Positions 1 to 15,100 of a stretch of 64,000 bases of DNA are shown piece after piece; the stretch's first letter is position 1, and every line of letters starts with the position of its first letter. Made by a program: the position numbers and the translations under genes. Source of the DNA: Buddleja alternifolia (taxonomy: Eukaryota > Streptophyta > Magnoliopsida > Lamiales > Scrophulariaceae); contig CM033394.1 of NCBI GenBank assembly GCA_019426215.1, forward strand, positions 36,144,423 through 36,208,422. The letters run 5' to 3'. The notes under the pieces were generated by a model that did no database searches, was not told the origin of the DNA, and saw nothing but the letters and a program-made list of their open reading frames with translations.

Positions 1-191
1 ATGAACAAATGCATGTATATTTGTGTCACTTGTACTTTTTGTCATTGGCATGCCGTATTACAAGCTTGATCACTTTATTTATATCCCTTAAGATATTTTA
101 TGTGTGTACTTTTCTGCTTTAATTCTTTATATTTTTTCCCCTCGACTGTTGAATGTTGCATATAAATGTTTCTCCTGCCTGAGATGAACAG
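1..191 (+). other. 3' part of a THO2 intron (window edge)
   Basis: This stretch ends in a splice acceptor (AACAG at 187-191) immediately before the first recognisable THO2 exon. I see no coding exon in it. The upstream THO2 exons, including the start codon, must lie before the window. Confidence 0.7.
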
Positions 192-3100
192 GCTAATAAG
201 ATTGGGAAAATTAATCTTGCGGCCACTGGAAAGGATCTCATGGATGATGAGAAACAACAAGGAGATGTGACTGTAGATCTTTTTACTGCTTTAGACATGG
301 AAAATGTGGCAGTTGCTGAAAGATTCTCGGAGCTTGCAAATAATCAAACTCTAGGGTTGCTGATGGGCTTCCTTGCTGTGGATGATTGGTAAATTGAAAA
401 TCCAATTTGGATTAGTTTTATTTTCTTTTCTGGTTATTGAATGGCAGCTAGAAATGCCACAGAGGAGATTGACATTCCATTACACTAGCGAAACATAACA
501 CCTACATCTCTTGTGTTCTTCATAGCTTACGTTTGCAAACTTCTGAAAACTCCTAAGTTCTCCACAATTTATGTGTGCACTCTTCTAAACCAAAAGACAT
601 TTCGGAGAATGGAGATCTCTAGGTTCACTTGGAGAACGAACTATTGGAACTTCCTGCATATACATGCTTTACACGTTTCCAAGTGTCCCCATGAGGGGTG
701 AATGCCTTTCTCCTCTTTGCATGCTACATAATTGTCCAAAAGGCGGTTTAGGAGCTACCACATGTCCAGGTGATGGGGTCAAGTTCTCTTACACTCTAGC
801 ATCCTTATTATAGTTTCTTGATGGGGATCAAAGACCATGTCATTCCCTTGGTCACTCTTAAATAATTAATCAGCTTTAAGTACGAATTGCCATTCTTATA
901 ATTAATTACCTAGCTCAGGAATTACTCCTATCTCTAAAATGGAGGATATTGCAAAAATAGTGTTAAAAGTTTGGAAGTAACATGAAATTTTGCCATTTCT
1001 CCTGTATTGTAGAACTGAAAAATTTGCCCCCCCCCCCCCCACCCGGCTCTCTCGACCTCTCCCTGTTTAGTTTACTAATATTTTCCCATTGCTATTCTGT
1101 CGTTGCATCAACTTTCGAAGAGATGTTTGCTTAGAGATATTGATGCTGAAATCTCCCTCCCTCTCCTTGTAGCTACTCTCCCACCACCCCTCCATCCTCA
1201 GTTTGATCTCATTCTTTTCCATCTGATCCTGTCATTGATTTACATCTCAAAATATGCTAATGTTGAAAAGACTTTTGTGCCAATATTTGTCCTTCAATAT
1301 AGTCTTGTTTGCTTCAAAATTTTTATGGCACACCCACGTCTCTCGTAGTTGAAAATTGAGTTTTTATTGTACAATAGTTTTTGTGAGTCCATTATTTGCA
1401 TTTGATGTCTCAGGTTTCACGCTCATCAACTGTTGGAGCGCCTCTCACCCCTTAATCCGGTGGAACATATTCAAATTTGTAGTGGATTGTTTAGGTAATG
1501 TTAACTATCTAAGGTGTTGACATTTAAACTGCTAATGACACTGCATTTTGTATAATGTTTACTATTCTCTTTGCATATTTGGCATTTCTTTTCTTGGGTT
1601 CTTTTCTGCTTCCGAATTCACTATTTAAGATTGTAACAGGAAATTTCTCTTGTACGTCTGTGTTTTACTGTCCAGGCTCATTGAAAAATCAATTTTGTCG
1701 GCTTGTAAATTAGTGTGTCAAATGCAAATTTCAAATGCTAGTGTATCTGCTAGCCCAAATGCTGATTCAGAGACAACAAGTTCGCCGATCAATAGATCTT
1801 TTGTTAACCTGCCCAAAGAGCTGTTTCAAATGCTTGCTTCTGCTGGACCTTATCTTTATCGTGATACGTTGTTGCTGCAGAAGGTGTGTTATCTATTTTT
1901 CTGTGACTTACGGTTACGTTTTGGTTCTTGTGATAAATATCGTGTTTCCTGATGAGTGATGACCATGCATGTTCTACAGACAAGCAGAGTCTTGAGAGCT
2001 TATTACCTTTGTGCCCTTGAGCTTGTTAGCAACGGCAGTGAGGCGTTTGTATCTGATACTGTTACAATCGGAAATCAAAATCCCCGCCTTCACCTGAAGG
2101 ATGCAAGATTAAGAATTGAGGAAGCGCTTGGGACATGTCTTCTTCCTTCTTTGCAGTTGATTCCTGCAAATCCTGCAGTTGGGCAGGAACTATGGGAACT
2201 AATGAGTCTCCTCCCCTATGAGGTTGCTTCTAACAGATCCTTCATTTCCCGTTCCAGATCAATTATGTTCAACTGAATTATGTTCTTATAAGATTCTCCC
2301 ATTAGGTGCGCTATCGCTTATATGGTGAATGGGAAAAGGATGATGAGCGTTTTCCAATGCTTTTGGCCGCTAGGCAAACTGCGAGGGTATAATTTCATTG
2401 TCTTTGGGACTTTGCTTTGCCTAATTTATCGAAATTAATTTATAATATATTGTTATGTTGCAGTTGCTTTGCACAATTTATCGAAATTAATTTATAATAT
2501 ATTGTTATGTTGCAGTTGGATACTCGAAGGATTTTAAAACGTCTTGCCAAGGAAAATCTGAAGCAACTTGGAAGGATGGTTGCCAAATTAGCACATGCCA
2601 ATCCAATGACAGTTCTTCGAACAATTGTTCATCAGGTATTTTATTTGGTTAGACAGTAGATTGGTTTACTTGGTTCTGGACTTTCAGCTAAAAGATGTAT
2701 GTGGCTACTTTACTATGCAGATAGAGGCTTACAAGGATATGATTGCTCCAGTTGTGGATGCATTCAAATATTTGACACAGGTCTATCATCTACATTTCTT
2801 GTCTACTTTATGCCCCTTTCCGCTATTTCCATATTTGGTTTTACCAATTGAAATTTATGAAAGATTTTTCTACCTGATAAAACCATGTTATCAAGTATAG
2901 TATATGGAGATCCTTTTATTATTGCTCTGGTATAAAATTGGTTTGTCCATTATGGATGAGTTTGCTAAATAAACCAGCATCTATTCAGTCACTCCTTTTA
3001 ACATTGGATACATGCGCCTTCACATTAATAAGTATCTGAGGAGGTTGTGGTAAGTGTCCTGTCCTGTCCTGTTTAGCTACTTTCGTAAGGAATCAGTAGA

Positions 3101-6100
3101 CAAATCGTACTTCAAAGTTCTGTGTACACTCGTGTACTGGAACTTAGAAGCAGGGTGTACGTTAAAAACGTTTGGTCTCTCTGTTTGGTGGTTCTCCTGC
3201 TATTCTATTAGACCATATGATATAAAAAAGGACACTGCTAATGGTTGGAGGCCCTAATTATTTCCATTTGCTTAGAGTACTTGAAATGATCCGTGAGAAG
3301 TGACATTGAATTTTACACTACGTTGGCATCAATTAAGAATTGGATTTAGAAAGAATGGGAATTTGATTTGGATTTGAAATGTCCTTTATGGTATCATAAA
3401 AAACTTCAGGAATTGGAACTAATAATTGCTCCTTCTGCCAGCATTTTTTATTAGATAAGGAGAATATTTGAAAAGACATCTTTTTTAGCTATAATCCATA
3501 TTCCCTATGAGGAATTCTCATAATTAATACTTTCACCGTAATCCTGTCACATGCAAATCCTTTTTTTTGGATTTCTAATGCCCGAAACAGGATTTACCAA
3601 GGCAATTTGCAGTCTGGAATCTAAACTGAGGATGGGTCCTTTGGGTTAGCACACCCTCACGAGAAACAAACCATGATAATTAATGATTTAGTTGTTGAGA
3701 ATCCCACCAAACCCCCCTAGACAAACCCATCATTTTCGTGTTTTTTAAGCATCTCATGGACAACAAAGGCCAATAGCAAAGTGCACTATCATGGAGTAGT
3801 TATGCATGTAGTTTCTGTGTTATCTACAAGCTTCATATTATCTTTTGGTAAATAATGCTCTTTTTATGTGCATTCATGCCTTTAACAGCTTGAGTATGAT
3901 ATCTTGGAGTATGTTGTGATTGAACGCTTGGCTCAAGGTGGACGTGAGAAGCTTAAAGATGATGGTCTCAATTTGTCGGACTGGCTGCAATCTCTGGCAT
4001 CATTTTGGGGTCACTTGTATGAATCTATTTCGCCATCATATTACTCTGATTTGCTTGTCGATTTCATTTGTCTACTGTGACATACTGTTACTGCACTCGT
4101 TCCTTCACTGAGAGTGTCAGCATGCTGAGTCTTGTATGTGAAACAAAACAGTTGATGTTGTTGATTTCAGATCCACATGGCTTGAAAAACTAAAAAATTT
4201 ATACTTGTATGATAACTCTTTCTTTGACTTATATGAAGTCTGTTTAATGCATCAAATAAGAAGTTCTCTCTTTTTATGTTTTTACCTTTTTTTTTGCTTC
4301 CTTCTTGTATGTTTCTCTAGGGGGTCCGGTTATTTTGTGTTTGCTTTACTGAATACGTTTATTAAGGAATTTGGGTCTTATAAGTACTTAAAGATTTTAA
4401 TCTTAATGTGATAAGTTATTTCTATAAAAACTTAGATTTCCGCGGGATGCTTTACCCAGTCTGCGGGTTGCTGATTGTTCCCGGTGAAGCTGGTTACTGG
4501 AGCTGGAGATATAGAGGACCTGGCCGACTTGGATGGTTGATTGGCTCCTCAACTTGCCTCTGTCTTGTACAATTGTATACTGAGCAAAAGAAATCGGACC
4601 CGTCTTAGGATGAGGAATACTCTTGTAATTTGGGAATAAGGAAGCTAGTATAAGGAGGGCTAGACATTGCATTAAATCCTTCCTGTTTATCTACTTCCCT
4701 TTTTGTTTCTCGATGCCCAAGATCTTTTTTCTTTAAGGAGGTTTGAAGTGTGAGAAACTTTGGACTTTGTGGAAGATTTTGCCCACTTTTAAATGCTGGC
4801 ATAATCTCCCGCATTGGCATTGTATTGTCAAATTCATTGTGTATCTTCAACATTGGTTGACACTAGCTATTAGCTCATTATTTGACTGGTGGGAGCAAGA
4901 TCTGTTGACATGTTAGATGAACAAAGTTGATAATTTCTCAGACTGATCCTTTGCTGAAGGGTGGCTATTGTTACTGCCAAAACCAAACTTTTTCTTTAGA
5001 TATGATAAGCCAATGAGAAAAACAATAGTCCAATTTTTATCAAGCAAGCGTTGAGTATTGAAGAAAAGTTTTTTTCTCAGTGTGGGATGCTGTAAATATT
5101 GATGGCCATATTCTGGAATATTGCTCAATTATGAAGAGAAGACCGAATTATGTGCCAATTATAAAGTGGAGATCAGATTTTGTACATTCTTGAGACTGGA
5201 CTTTTGTCAATTGTTTCAAGCGCTCTTGAAATTTGGGTTGAAAATGTATGGTACCTATTGTTGGATTTGGCATTGAAAGTTTGTGTTACCTATAGTTGGC
5301 CTCTTATGCTGTGAGCTTCATCAATGATCTGATTAGTGTCGTGCTTGGACTACTTGATGTTCAGATTTTCCTGTTAGCATAAGGAGTGTTTTATCAGTAC
5401 AGAATCCTGTGAATGAGCTGTTGATTTTGGAGTGTTATTGGCAAGAAATTTTGTTATCGCTTCATCTCTTAGCACCAAATGTCAGGGTCACTTGGGAAGA
5501 TCAATTCCGTTTTCTTTCCGTCATTGATGCTTTGAAGATTGGGAGAACTTGTTTCATGTGCCTCATCCACCCAAGACCTCAAGTTTGCTATATCCTACTG
5601 AATATAAACTGAGAGGCATTCACATAAGCATGAATTCTAAGTCATGACTCATAAAGAATAAACATTTTTGTGCATATAGATGTTGAATATACACTGTATT
5701 AAAGAAAGCAGTATTGCATATAAAGAAGTAAACAGACTGCGGATGATTCTTTTGTTATCATCTGCATGTTCCCTTCTGTGAACTTCTATTTGTGTGCTTC
5801 CATTGGAGTCTGCGTGTTTTGTTTCGTGGTTCAAAACATGATTTTAATGTCAAAATGTTTTCGTTGGACTAATGATTATAAGGATCAGAGTTATATGTAC
5901 ATACATGTCTAGCTCGACCTAATCACAGGAGTCTTTCATAAGTACCTTTCAAGTTTTTATTTCTAGCTTGAGATGGATGAAGGTCAGAATAAGTCATCGA
6001 GATATGTGTACAGTTCGCTTGTAATATCTCCTTCTATGCATATAAGTTTTCATAATTTCCTAGTTTAATTGACTGTTACACTAGATTTTGTGATAAGGTC

Positions 6101-9100
6101 AGAATAATTTGTTGAAAGCTATATTTATAGTTCTCTCTTGTTATATATCTCTTTCTATTTATATAAATGTCCAGAATTTCGTAGTTTTGCTGACTGGTTT
6201 TACACTAGATGTTATGATAAATAATTTCCTTTACCTTTGGGTTCCATATAAGTATTTTTCTGTTTCATACACATTGGAAATATGAGTTGTGAGTTGTGAC
6301 TTTGTATAACTTCCTGTTAATTGGTACATTTGTCCATTTTGATCCCCATTATTCTGGAAATTATGATTTTCCTTCAGTTATTTATCTGTGTGCTAAGGGA
6401 GTATTCCTCGCGTTTTTCCTTGTGAGAATATGTAGCAAAATGTTGCTTTTTTGGGTTTTTTTTTTTTTTTTGTGTTTCTTTTTGTTCTGACATTCGTTTA
6501 CTTTTGCTAACCTTTTTTTCTTTTTTCTATTTGCTCGTCGAATTGAGTGTTTTTGTGCTTCTGAGTGATTGTTGCCTGCTATACCACAAATAGCTTCTTC
6601 TCTTGCATTGCCAAATACCACATCCCCAGCCAAAAGTAGTTGTTATACAGGATGAGTATGGAAGGAAAAACGATTAGCCTTTGATAATCAGATATAGAGA
6701 GAGATACAGTAGAGCTGAATTTTTTTTGTTATACTGTAGTCGTATTGCATACTTGGTAATAGAAATGTTGAAAGCATCTATAAGAGTAATGATTGCAGAT
6801 CCTGGATACTATTTGGCTCAAAAATTACGGATTGTACCATGTGATCAGATATTGTATAGGGTTTGTATAATTTGGTTTGGGCATCAAATTAAGCATCAAC
6901 GTAGACTTCTGTCTCAAAAATTTGGAGGGGGTTCATGTACTAAATCTAACAATAGACCCCAAAAGATTTTAATTTTCTCCTTTAGGCGTCAGCGAATTCG
7001 CTTGTGAAAACAACCAACTTTGCATTCTCTATTTAAGTTTTGGTCATAGAATGATATACTGTTGTTATTGTATAAAACAAACATTTTATTGTTTGAGTTC
7101 TGTGTTATAATAAACCATGCTGCACAATATTCTACACCACTCATTTCGTGGATAAAATGATGATTTGGTGTAATGTTACAGAAAGTAGGAATACTTTTAT
7201 GATTTTGGATTATAACTTGAAAAGAAAGTGCACACAAACATTTAAAACGCAGCTGCAGTGTAGTGAGAATTCAATTTAGACATCCTTTGTTCTTCATTGA
7301 ACTTAAGTATCTTTGTATGTGGTGAGAAATCTTGAAATCCTGGTACTATTTCTACTGCAAAATCATTTGCCATAGTGATAGTTTTAGTTGATTATTTTTA
7401 GTTTCTGTTAATCATGTTTTGATACTTATGAAATGACATTCAATTGAGGCATTTTCTTTCTTTCCAGGTGCAAAAAGTACCCATCAATGGAACTCAGAGG
7501 TCTTTTCCAGTACCTTGTTAATCAATTGAAGAAAGGCAATGGAATTGAGCTTGTTCTCCTGCAGGTTGTTTCATCCTGAATGTACTGTTCTTTACTCTGA
7601 ATTGGTTACTAAATCTTTGTCTGTGGAATTTCATGGATGCTCTATAGGAACTAATACAGCAGATGGCTAATGTACAATACACGGAAAACATGACTGAGGA
7701 ACAGTTGGATGCCATGGCAGGAAGTGACACCCTCCGTTATCAGGCTACTTCATTTGGCATTACCAGGAATAACAAGGTGCTTCTTTCGTCCAGTCACTAA
7801 TTTCATATAGCATTCTTCATATGAAAATAAAATAGGAAAAATAATGCATGAAGGGCATATTCAATGGATTTTTCATTATTTTTTTCTTTTGGCGCTAACA
7901 TGAGTAATATTTACTGATGGAGAATACAACTTGCAAATCAACTATGTACATGAAAATATTTCTTGCTAAGAGTGGAACTACTTAAGGACGAATCTTCTTG
8001 TATGCCTTCTGTTGTATCTTTAACTAATACATCTTCCCTTCAGTCTCATTTTGGGTTTTAACATTTAGCAGCGACTCTTGCCCATTCCATGTAGTTAATT
8101 ATTGTTTTAGATCTACACTTGCTCAATAAGCAAGATTAGCATTGAATACCAAGTAAAAGATTTGGTCTCTGAACTATTGGTTTAGAAGTGTTCTCCGTTG
8201 CTTATGTGAGCTCTCACTGTGATGTTTGTGTCTTGAGTTACTATTTTCATCTTTGTTCATGTCATAACTCATGAGCATCAATTGATGAATAGAACGGGTT
8301 GGAGCTTGATTTGTTATTTGGTCTAAATGTCATACGCTACACTTCTACATGTTTTGTGAATGGTTTTGGAACCTCTCCTATTGGCATATTCCTGGATGCA
8401 ATTTGAACAAAATTGATCAATTCAATTACCTAGGTCTATTTTTCGTTTTTCATTCCGTTCTTAGATTATTGCACTATAATCCTCAATAGTGGTGGCTCCA
8501 TATGTAATGATGTTTTAGTTTCCGGAAAAATCATCTATTGCCTTAATTGTGAGTATGTCTTAGATGTCCTGTTTCATTCTTGTTCTATGTAGCATTATTG
8601 TTTGATTTATGCTTTATTTTTTTGCTAAGAGTACTTTTTCTGACCCTTGTAACAAATTCTACACGCACCAAGATGACTGTGGGAATGTTCCAAATCTTGC
8701 AATACACTAGTTGAATGTAGAACCAGCAGGTGAACTGATTTCTTTAGAGGATATAATTAGTGTTTTAAGCATGAGAACTACTTGTAGTAATTGGCAATAG
8801 CAAATTCTGAATCTTTCATTGTGTTTCCCCTGCCCACATATCCGATATCTGCTGTTTTAATAGTTCTACTGGCTTATCCTCATACTGCGTGTTAATGTAC
8901 TTGGTCAAACTTCTGTGTTTCGTTTGTGGATTAGATACATGGAAAGTTTTTACCTCACTCTGATAATGAGCATTATTATGCACTTAATTAGTTTTTGGCA
9001 TACCGTTTTTTTATTCTGCCAAATTGAATATGATCTTGTGAAATTGTCATTATCACTATGGACGTTTGGGCATCTTGAAGTTTAAATTGCTTGAGTTTAA

Positions 9101-12100
9101 GAAAGTTCCCCCATCTTTGCAGGCGTTGATCAAGTCCACTAACAGACTTAGAGATTCTCTGCTCCCAAAGGAAGAACCGAAATTGGCGATTCCCCTTTTG
9201 CTTCTTGTCGCCCAGCATCGTTCTGTGTAAGCTAAAATAGCCATTTGTTATAATTTAATGTAATTTAAGATATTGTTAGTGCATTTGAGATTTTCGTCTG
9301 TGTTGAGTAGTTTTATGATGAGTGGTCTAAGTTACGTATTTCATATTCTGTGATTTATATTTTCCATTTTGGGGGTGGATAGGTGATGGATTTGGGAATT
9401 TTACTTCTATGCCAAACTTGTCATATATCATGGTGTAGAATTCAATGCTTCGCTTTGGGCATTTCTCTAATGTTCTATAAATATTTTTCTATGTAGGGTT
9501 GTCATAAAAGCAGACGCGCCTTATATTAAAATGGTCAGCGAACAGTTTGATAGATGCCACGGAACCCTTCTTCAGTATGTGGAATTTCTATGTAGTGCCG
9601 TGACTTCTGCATCAACTTATGCTTCACTGATCCCCTCTCTTGATGAACTTGTACATCAATATCATCTTGATCCTGAGGTCTCCTTAATCTCTCTTGTTTT
9701 ATTTTTTGAAGCCTGTTTTCTATTTGTTTTTTATTTGCTTCATATATTCTTGTCTGTTTGTGTGAGTAATATTTTATTTTTTTATCCTGTATATGTTTGA
9801 AAGTAATTTCTGGATATAATACTAAAAGGATATGTTTTATCTATTTAGGTGGCCTTTTTGATTTATCGGCCAGTAATGAGACTCTTCAGGTGTCAAAATA
9901 CCAGTTCCTTCTGGCCTTTAGAGTGTAATGGGGGAATGAACCTTGCGACTGCTGAAAAGGATTCTGAGGCTTCAGACTCACCGACCACACTGGTTCTGGA
10001 TATTGGAGCTTCTCACAAGCCTGTTTCGTAATACCTCTGACTTCCTTGATATAATATTTTGGGATAATTACATGCAAACCCTCTCACTTATTGTGTAACT
10101 GCCAGCAGTCCCCTAAGGTTTTGCAAGTTTTCAGCACACCCCCTATCAAGGGGTGTAACTGTAATATGTTTTCAGTGATGGAAGATTAATCATAAAATGA
10201 CGGAGGTGAAATTGTAATCAACTTTTACTGACGTGGGAGGTCATAGCAATTTCTCAAACAATGGGGTGTTTTTTGTAGTTAAAGTCTCATGAAGGGGGTG
10301 TCTGTAATTTACACTTATATTTTTTCCTTCAAATGTCTGGTTTGGTTAATGATGTAATACTATATCCACGTATAAGACTATGTAGCATGATTCTGACCAG
10401 CAGCTTTCCCTTAATGCTTAGCCCTTCACATGTACCATGCAGATGGCCTAATCTTCTCGACACAGTCAAAACAATGCTTCCTTCAAAGGCCTGGAATAGC
10501 TTGTCTCCTGATTTATATGCAACCTTCTGGGGTCTTACTCTATATGATCTCTATGTACCCAGAAGTCGTTATGAATCTGAGCTTGCAAAGCTGCATGCTG
10601 CTCTTAGATCTCTCGAAGAACTTGCTGATAATTCCAGTTCTGCAATTGCTAAAAGGAAGAAAGAAAAAGAAAGAATTCAAGAGTCTCTAGATCGGTTGGC
10701 TATGGAACTCCAAAAGCATGAAGACCATATTAAGTCCGTGCGTCGACGACTTTCTCATGAGAAGGATACATGGTTGAGTTCATGCCCAGATACTCTAAAA
10801 ATCAACATGGAATTCCTTCAGCGCTGTATTTTTCCACGCTGTACGTTCAGTATGCCAGATGCTGTATATTGTGCCATTTTCGTGAATACACTTCATTCCT
10901 TGGGAACACCGTTCTTCAACACTGTGAACCACATAGATGTTCTGATATGTAAAACCTTACAACCGATGATATGTTGCTGCACTGAGTATGAAGTGGGTCG
11001 ACTGGGAAGGTTTCTGTTTGAGACATTGAAAACTGCTTATCATTGGAAGGTTAGAATTGATGTGTGGTCTTAAGTATTAGTCTTACTTCGCTTTGTTTAC
11101 ATACAACGTAATATTAGACATTGAATTTCATGCATTTTTCATGTTTTGCTCTTGTACGTGCATTTATGTGCAACGCTAACACCTTTTTTTCTGTAGAGTG
11201 ACGAATCAATATATGAGCGGGAGTGCGGAAACATGCCAGGATTTGCTGTTTATTATAGATATCCAAACAGCCAGCGTGTCACATATGGTCAGTTTATCAA
11301 GGTAAGTTAATGGATAAATGATAGTTTGCTGCTGAGTCTTGTTTATCGTTACTGTTTGAACTTCATTTATCTCTCTGACTCATGTCTTTGCTCATATAGG
11401 ATGTGTTTCTTAACCTTCTAAGTGAGGAGATTCCCTGCAATGAACATATATTTTACCTAATGACTATAAATATGCAACACATAGTGCCGTTTACAAAAGA
11501 TTAAAACTCAGCATTATCCATATTTTGCGCATGCATTTCGCACCACCCACAATCTCTTCCAATCCTGAACCTCCAACATTCTCTTTGCTGCTTGTAGCCA
11601 CTAAGAACACCCCTGTAAATCTCATTTTGCTACCAGAGTGGAAATCTCAAAGCTTATTGGCAATAGGGAAAATAGCAAAATTGAGATGAACCAATCAGAT
11701 CTGCTCTCATGAGTAGGCTCGGTGTTGTTCATGACTGTGGTCTATGTAACACAGTCTTCAATATTGGGTGGTATACTCATGCCAGAGCACTGCGACACTG
11801 GGATCAGTGCTAGATCCATTGGGTTATAGATTATACATGTTGGCTTTGCAAATAATCGCACGCGAAATTTAGTTGTGTGTTTTTCTTTTTCTGGGGTGTG
11901 GAGTGAGTAAGGAAGAGCAACAAAGGAAAAGAACGATACAGGTGTGCAAATCATATTAATTTCATGTTTCCCTTGTTAGATGCATCTGATGATGACAACG
12001 GGAAGCCCGTGTCATGGCTTTCAGAGATATATTAAGATTGGGCTCTTTTTCTCATTGAACTAAATGGTTTGTGTTGGGGCTAAAGGACTTGAATACTTGT

Positions 12101-15100
12101 ACTATGATTTTTTATATGGATGTGAAAGTATGTAGAAAATAGTTTGAAGTCATTGCCTCAAAGGTGCCATATGTAGTGTCCGATGCAAGCTATTGATCTG
12201 TACCTGCTGTGTCTTGGTCTCTGGATTCGAGACACTGCTTGTGGTTGCAAGCATCTTGAAATTTCCTTATTTTATTAACAGTTATGTTGTTGGTTGGTAA
12301 CCGATTATTTTGATTGTTTCTTAAGAGAGATGGACTTGTTCCTTAAAATACAGAATGGTAGAGCTGCCTTGATTACAAGGAGCGAGCAATGGTTAAGGAC
12401 ACAAATACCAATACCTAATCTATCATCTATGCTAGCCATGCATTTTACGGAAATAATCACAAAATTGTTTCCACGGAATACAGATGCTATCAAAGAGAAA
12501 ACATCTGACCGAAAACTGAGAATCTGGGATGGCATTTTTCATAAATAAGTCAGCCTGTAGTATGGAATAATGTAGTGCGTGGAAGAGAAAAGATTCTTAG
12601 AAGATCATGTGAAGTTTCTAAGTAGTAGAAAGGTGCGCGTGCATGTGCATACTTGCTTCTGTTTTGATTTTTATTGTAACCATTGTCAGTGGCATAGGAT
12701 TATGGATGATCGTGTAATCTATGTTTGCAATGCAATATGCCTTGAGAAAGCTTATCTTGTTTATCACCCCCCCCCCCCACCCCACCCCCCCACCCTCCCC
12801 TTCTTTTTTTTGTTCCTTCCCGTTATATCCACCTTAATCAATGTATAGAATTAATAATTAAAGCTATTGAGTTCTCAAAATGTGGGTATCCAGCAACCTT
12901 CCTAGGCTTAGTGAATGAAAAGAATTGGCATGCAAGAAGATTACCTACACCGTTGAAGTTACTAGATATGGTATGCTACAGATGCATTTACCCGCTAATT
13001 TGATGATCATTGCTGGTTAATAATATGCGATGATTAATGCTTCATAATTGCACCATTTTTCCTGTGAGGATGACTCAAAAGGATTGGAATGGTTCATACA
13101 TTATATTGCTATATTTTTTTTCATCAATTTTAGACAACAAAAATTTATTGCTTGAAGGTACACTGGAAATGGAGCCAACGGATCACTAGGCTACTGATTC
13201 AGTGCTTGGAATCAACTGAGTATATGGAGATCCGAAACGCCCTTATTATGCTGACTAAAATCTCGGGTGTTTTTCCTGTTACTCGGAAGAGCGGTATCAA
13301 CCTTGAAAAGAGGGTAAAGTCTGCAGTCAGAAATGTTTTCTCTATTCATTTATTCTACCAGTTCTGCTCTTAGTTAGGCAATTGGTTATCTCCTTTCAGG
13401 TAGCTAAGATTAAAAGTGATGAAAGGGAGGATCTCAAAGTTCTAGCCACTGGTGTTGCTGCAGCTTTGGCTTCTAGAAAGGTATAATTATGGAATGAAAT
13501 TTCATTCTTTATTATATTTTAAATTAAAATACCATTTAGACAAAAAGGAGGTGCTTGGAAGATAATTTTCATTTTTAATTTTTTTTTTTTGTTGGATAAG
13601 AGGAAAGCCATCTTGCAGCTATTCTATATTTTATCTTCTTTTGGTTGTGTGTAGGAGCAGTGAATTTCTTGACACATACTTGATTGGTTAATTTAAGCAT
13701 TGGGTTTGCTTCACATCAATGTGATCAGGCGCTATATTCTTTGAGCAATATGGATATTCTTATAGCAACTGATTCATTTCCTTTCAAGATCAATCTACTA
13801 ATTTCTATCTTATTTGGTATTGTCAGCCTTCATGGGTTACAGATGAAGAATTTGGCATGGGTTACCTTGACTTAAAGCCAGCTCCCGTGCCTGCTTCCAA
13901 GTCTTTATCAGCAAATGCTACTGTTCTGCAAAATGGGGCTGGTCCCAGTGTTTCTCAAACTGAGCAAAATGGGGCTGGTCCCAGTGTTTCTCAAACTGAG
14001 CAAAATGGGGGTAGAACTGTTTCCATGGGCAACTTACTTTCAGATTCTGGGAATTCGGGCAAAGACCCTAGAAAGCCTGATGGTAAGATAGAACGGAAAT
14101 TTACTTGCTGAAATCTGAGCCATCACATTTAAAATTAAAAAGTTCGATCAACTATTGGATCTGATCAATCTTCTGCACCGTCAACTGGTCTGGAATATTA
14201 CCCCCAGTCGACAATCTAAAACAGGTGGATGAATCGGCAAACAAACAATTGGAAGAAAACTCAAGAGTTACTGCTAAGACAACTATGGAACCTGAGGTAG
14301 GGAACAATTAATTTATGATGGCTCTGTGCGGTGATATTTCTCCCTTTGTCTTAATCTTTCTGCTGCTGTGATCATTTCCATGCGGATTTCAAGAGTTACA
14401 GTTTTGTGTTATTTTTAGATGGGAATACTCATAATTATGGTGATCTTTAAGTATAAATCTCCACCAGTCTTGGAGTACAATGTGTTCATAATTTAAGCTT
14501 CAAATGTGGGCTATAAGTCATAAAAATATGTGCCTAATCGAGGAAGAAAGCTTCTTAGGAAGGTGCCAAGGAGGGAAATTAAAACCTAAAATGCTCCTTA
14601 TTTGTTTTTTTAGCTGCTTTACTGGTCTTTCCGAAAATCTAATGTTTGTACTTTTTGATTGTTTCAATTGGGTCGCTCCTTAGAGTGCCAGGGTTGGGGT
14701 AACTGTTGAGAGTCAGGTTTGTGCCTTGACTTTTTGAAAGTTTTTGCTGACAAAAATATTTCTTGTTAGATATCACTTTTAACTTTCTCCATCAACCACC
14801 AAAATTTTAGGCTATTCACTCTCAATTGACAAGTGCAGCGCTTGTTTTTTAATTTTTAGTTTGATCCAGTTAAATGGTGAAGATGTTCACATTTTTAGTT
14901 TATCCTGCTATAGTTTCTTAATCAGTTAAGCTACTATTACTCTGTGTTCTCGTATGTTATTTCGATTGCTCTCATTGCTATGTCTACATTTACCATTGTT
15001 ACTACCTTCACAACAACCAAAACTGGCTACTACTATTTTTCTTATTGTTATTTATAACTGCTATACTAGAGGTCAAACAGAAGCCTTGTGAAACTTCTCT

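Noticed and set aside
1027..1040. C14 tract in a THO2 intron (also a C-rich run near 12767-12795)
   Set aside because: Homopolymer in an intron with no other signal; length may be unreliable.
4403..4853. Open frames on both strands in the long THO2 intron
   Set aside because: Overlapping, short and without family features. The GC is slightly raised but nothing identifiable.
12294..12548. 84-codon open frame in a THO2 intron
   Set aside because: No recognised family, no splice context, and it lies between exons 11197-11301 and 13158-13313, which join in phase without it.
14682..14717. 36-nt segment between AG and GT in frame, possible THO2 microexon
   Set aside because: The flanking exons already join into the expected conserved sequence, and the segment matches nothing I know in THO2.
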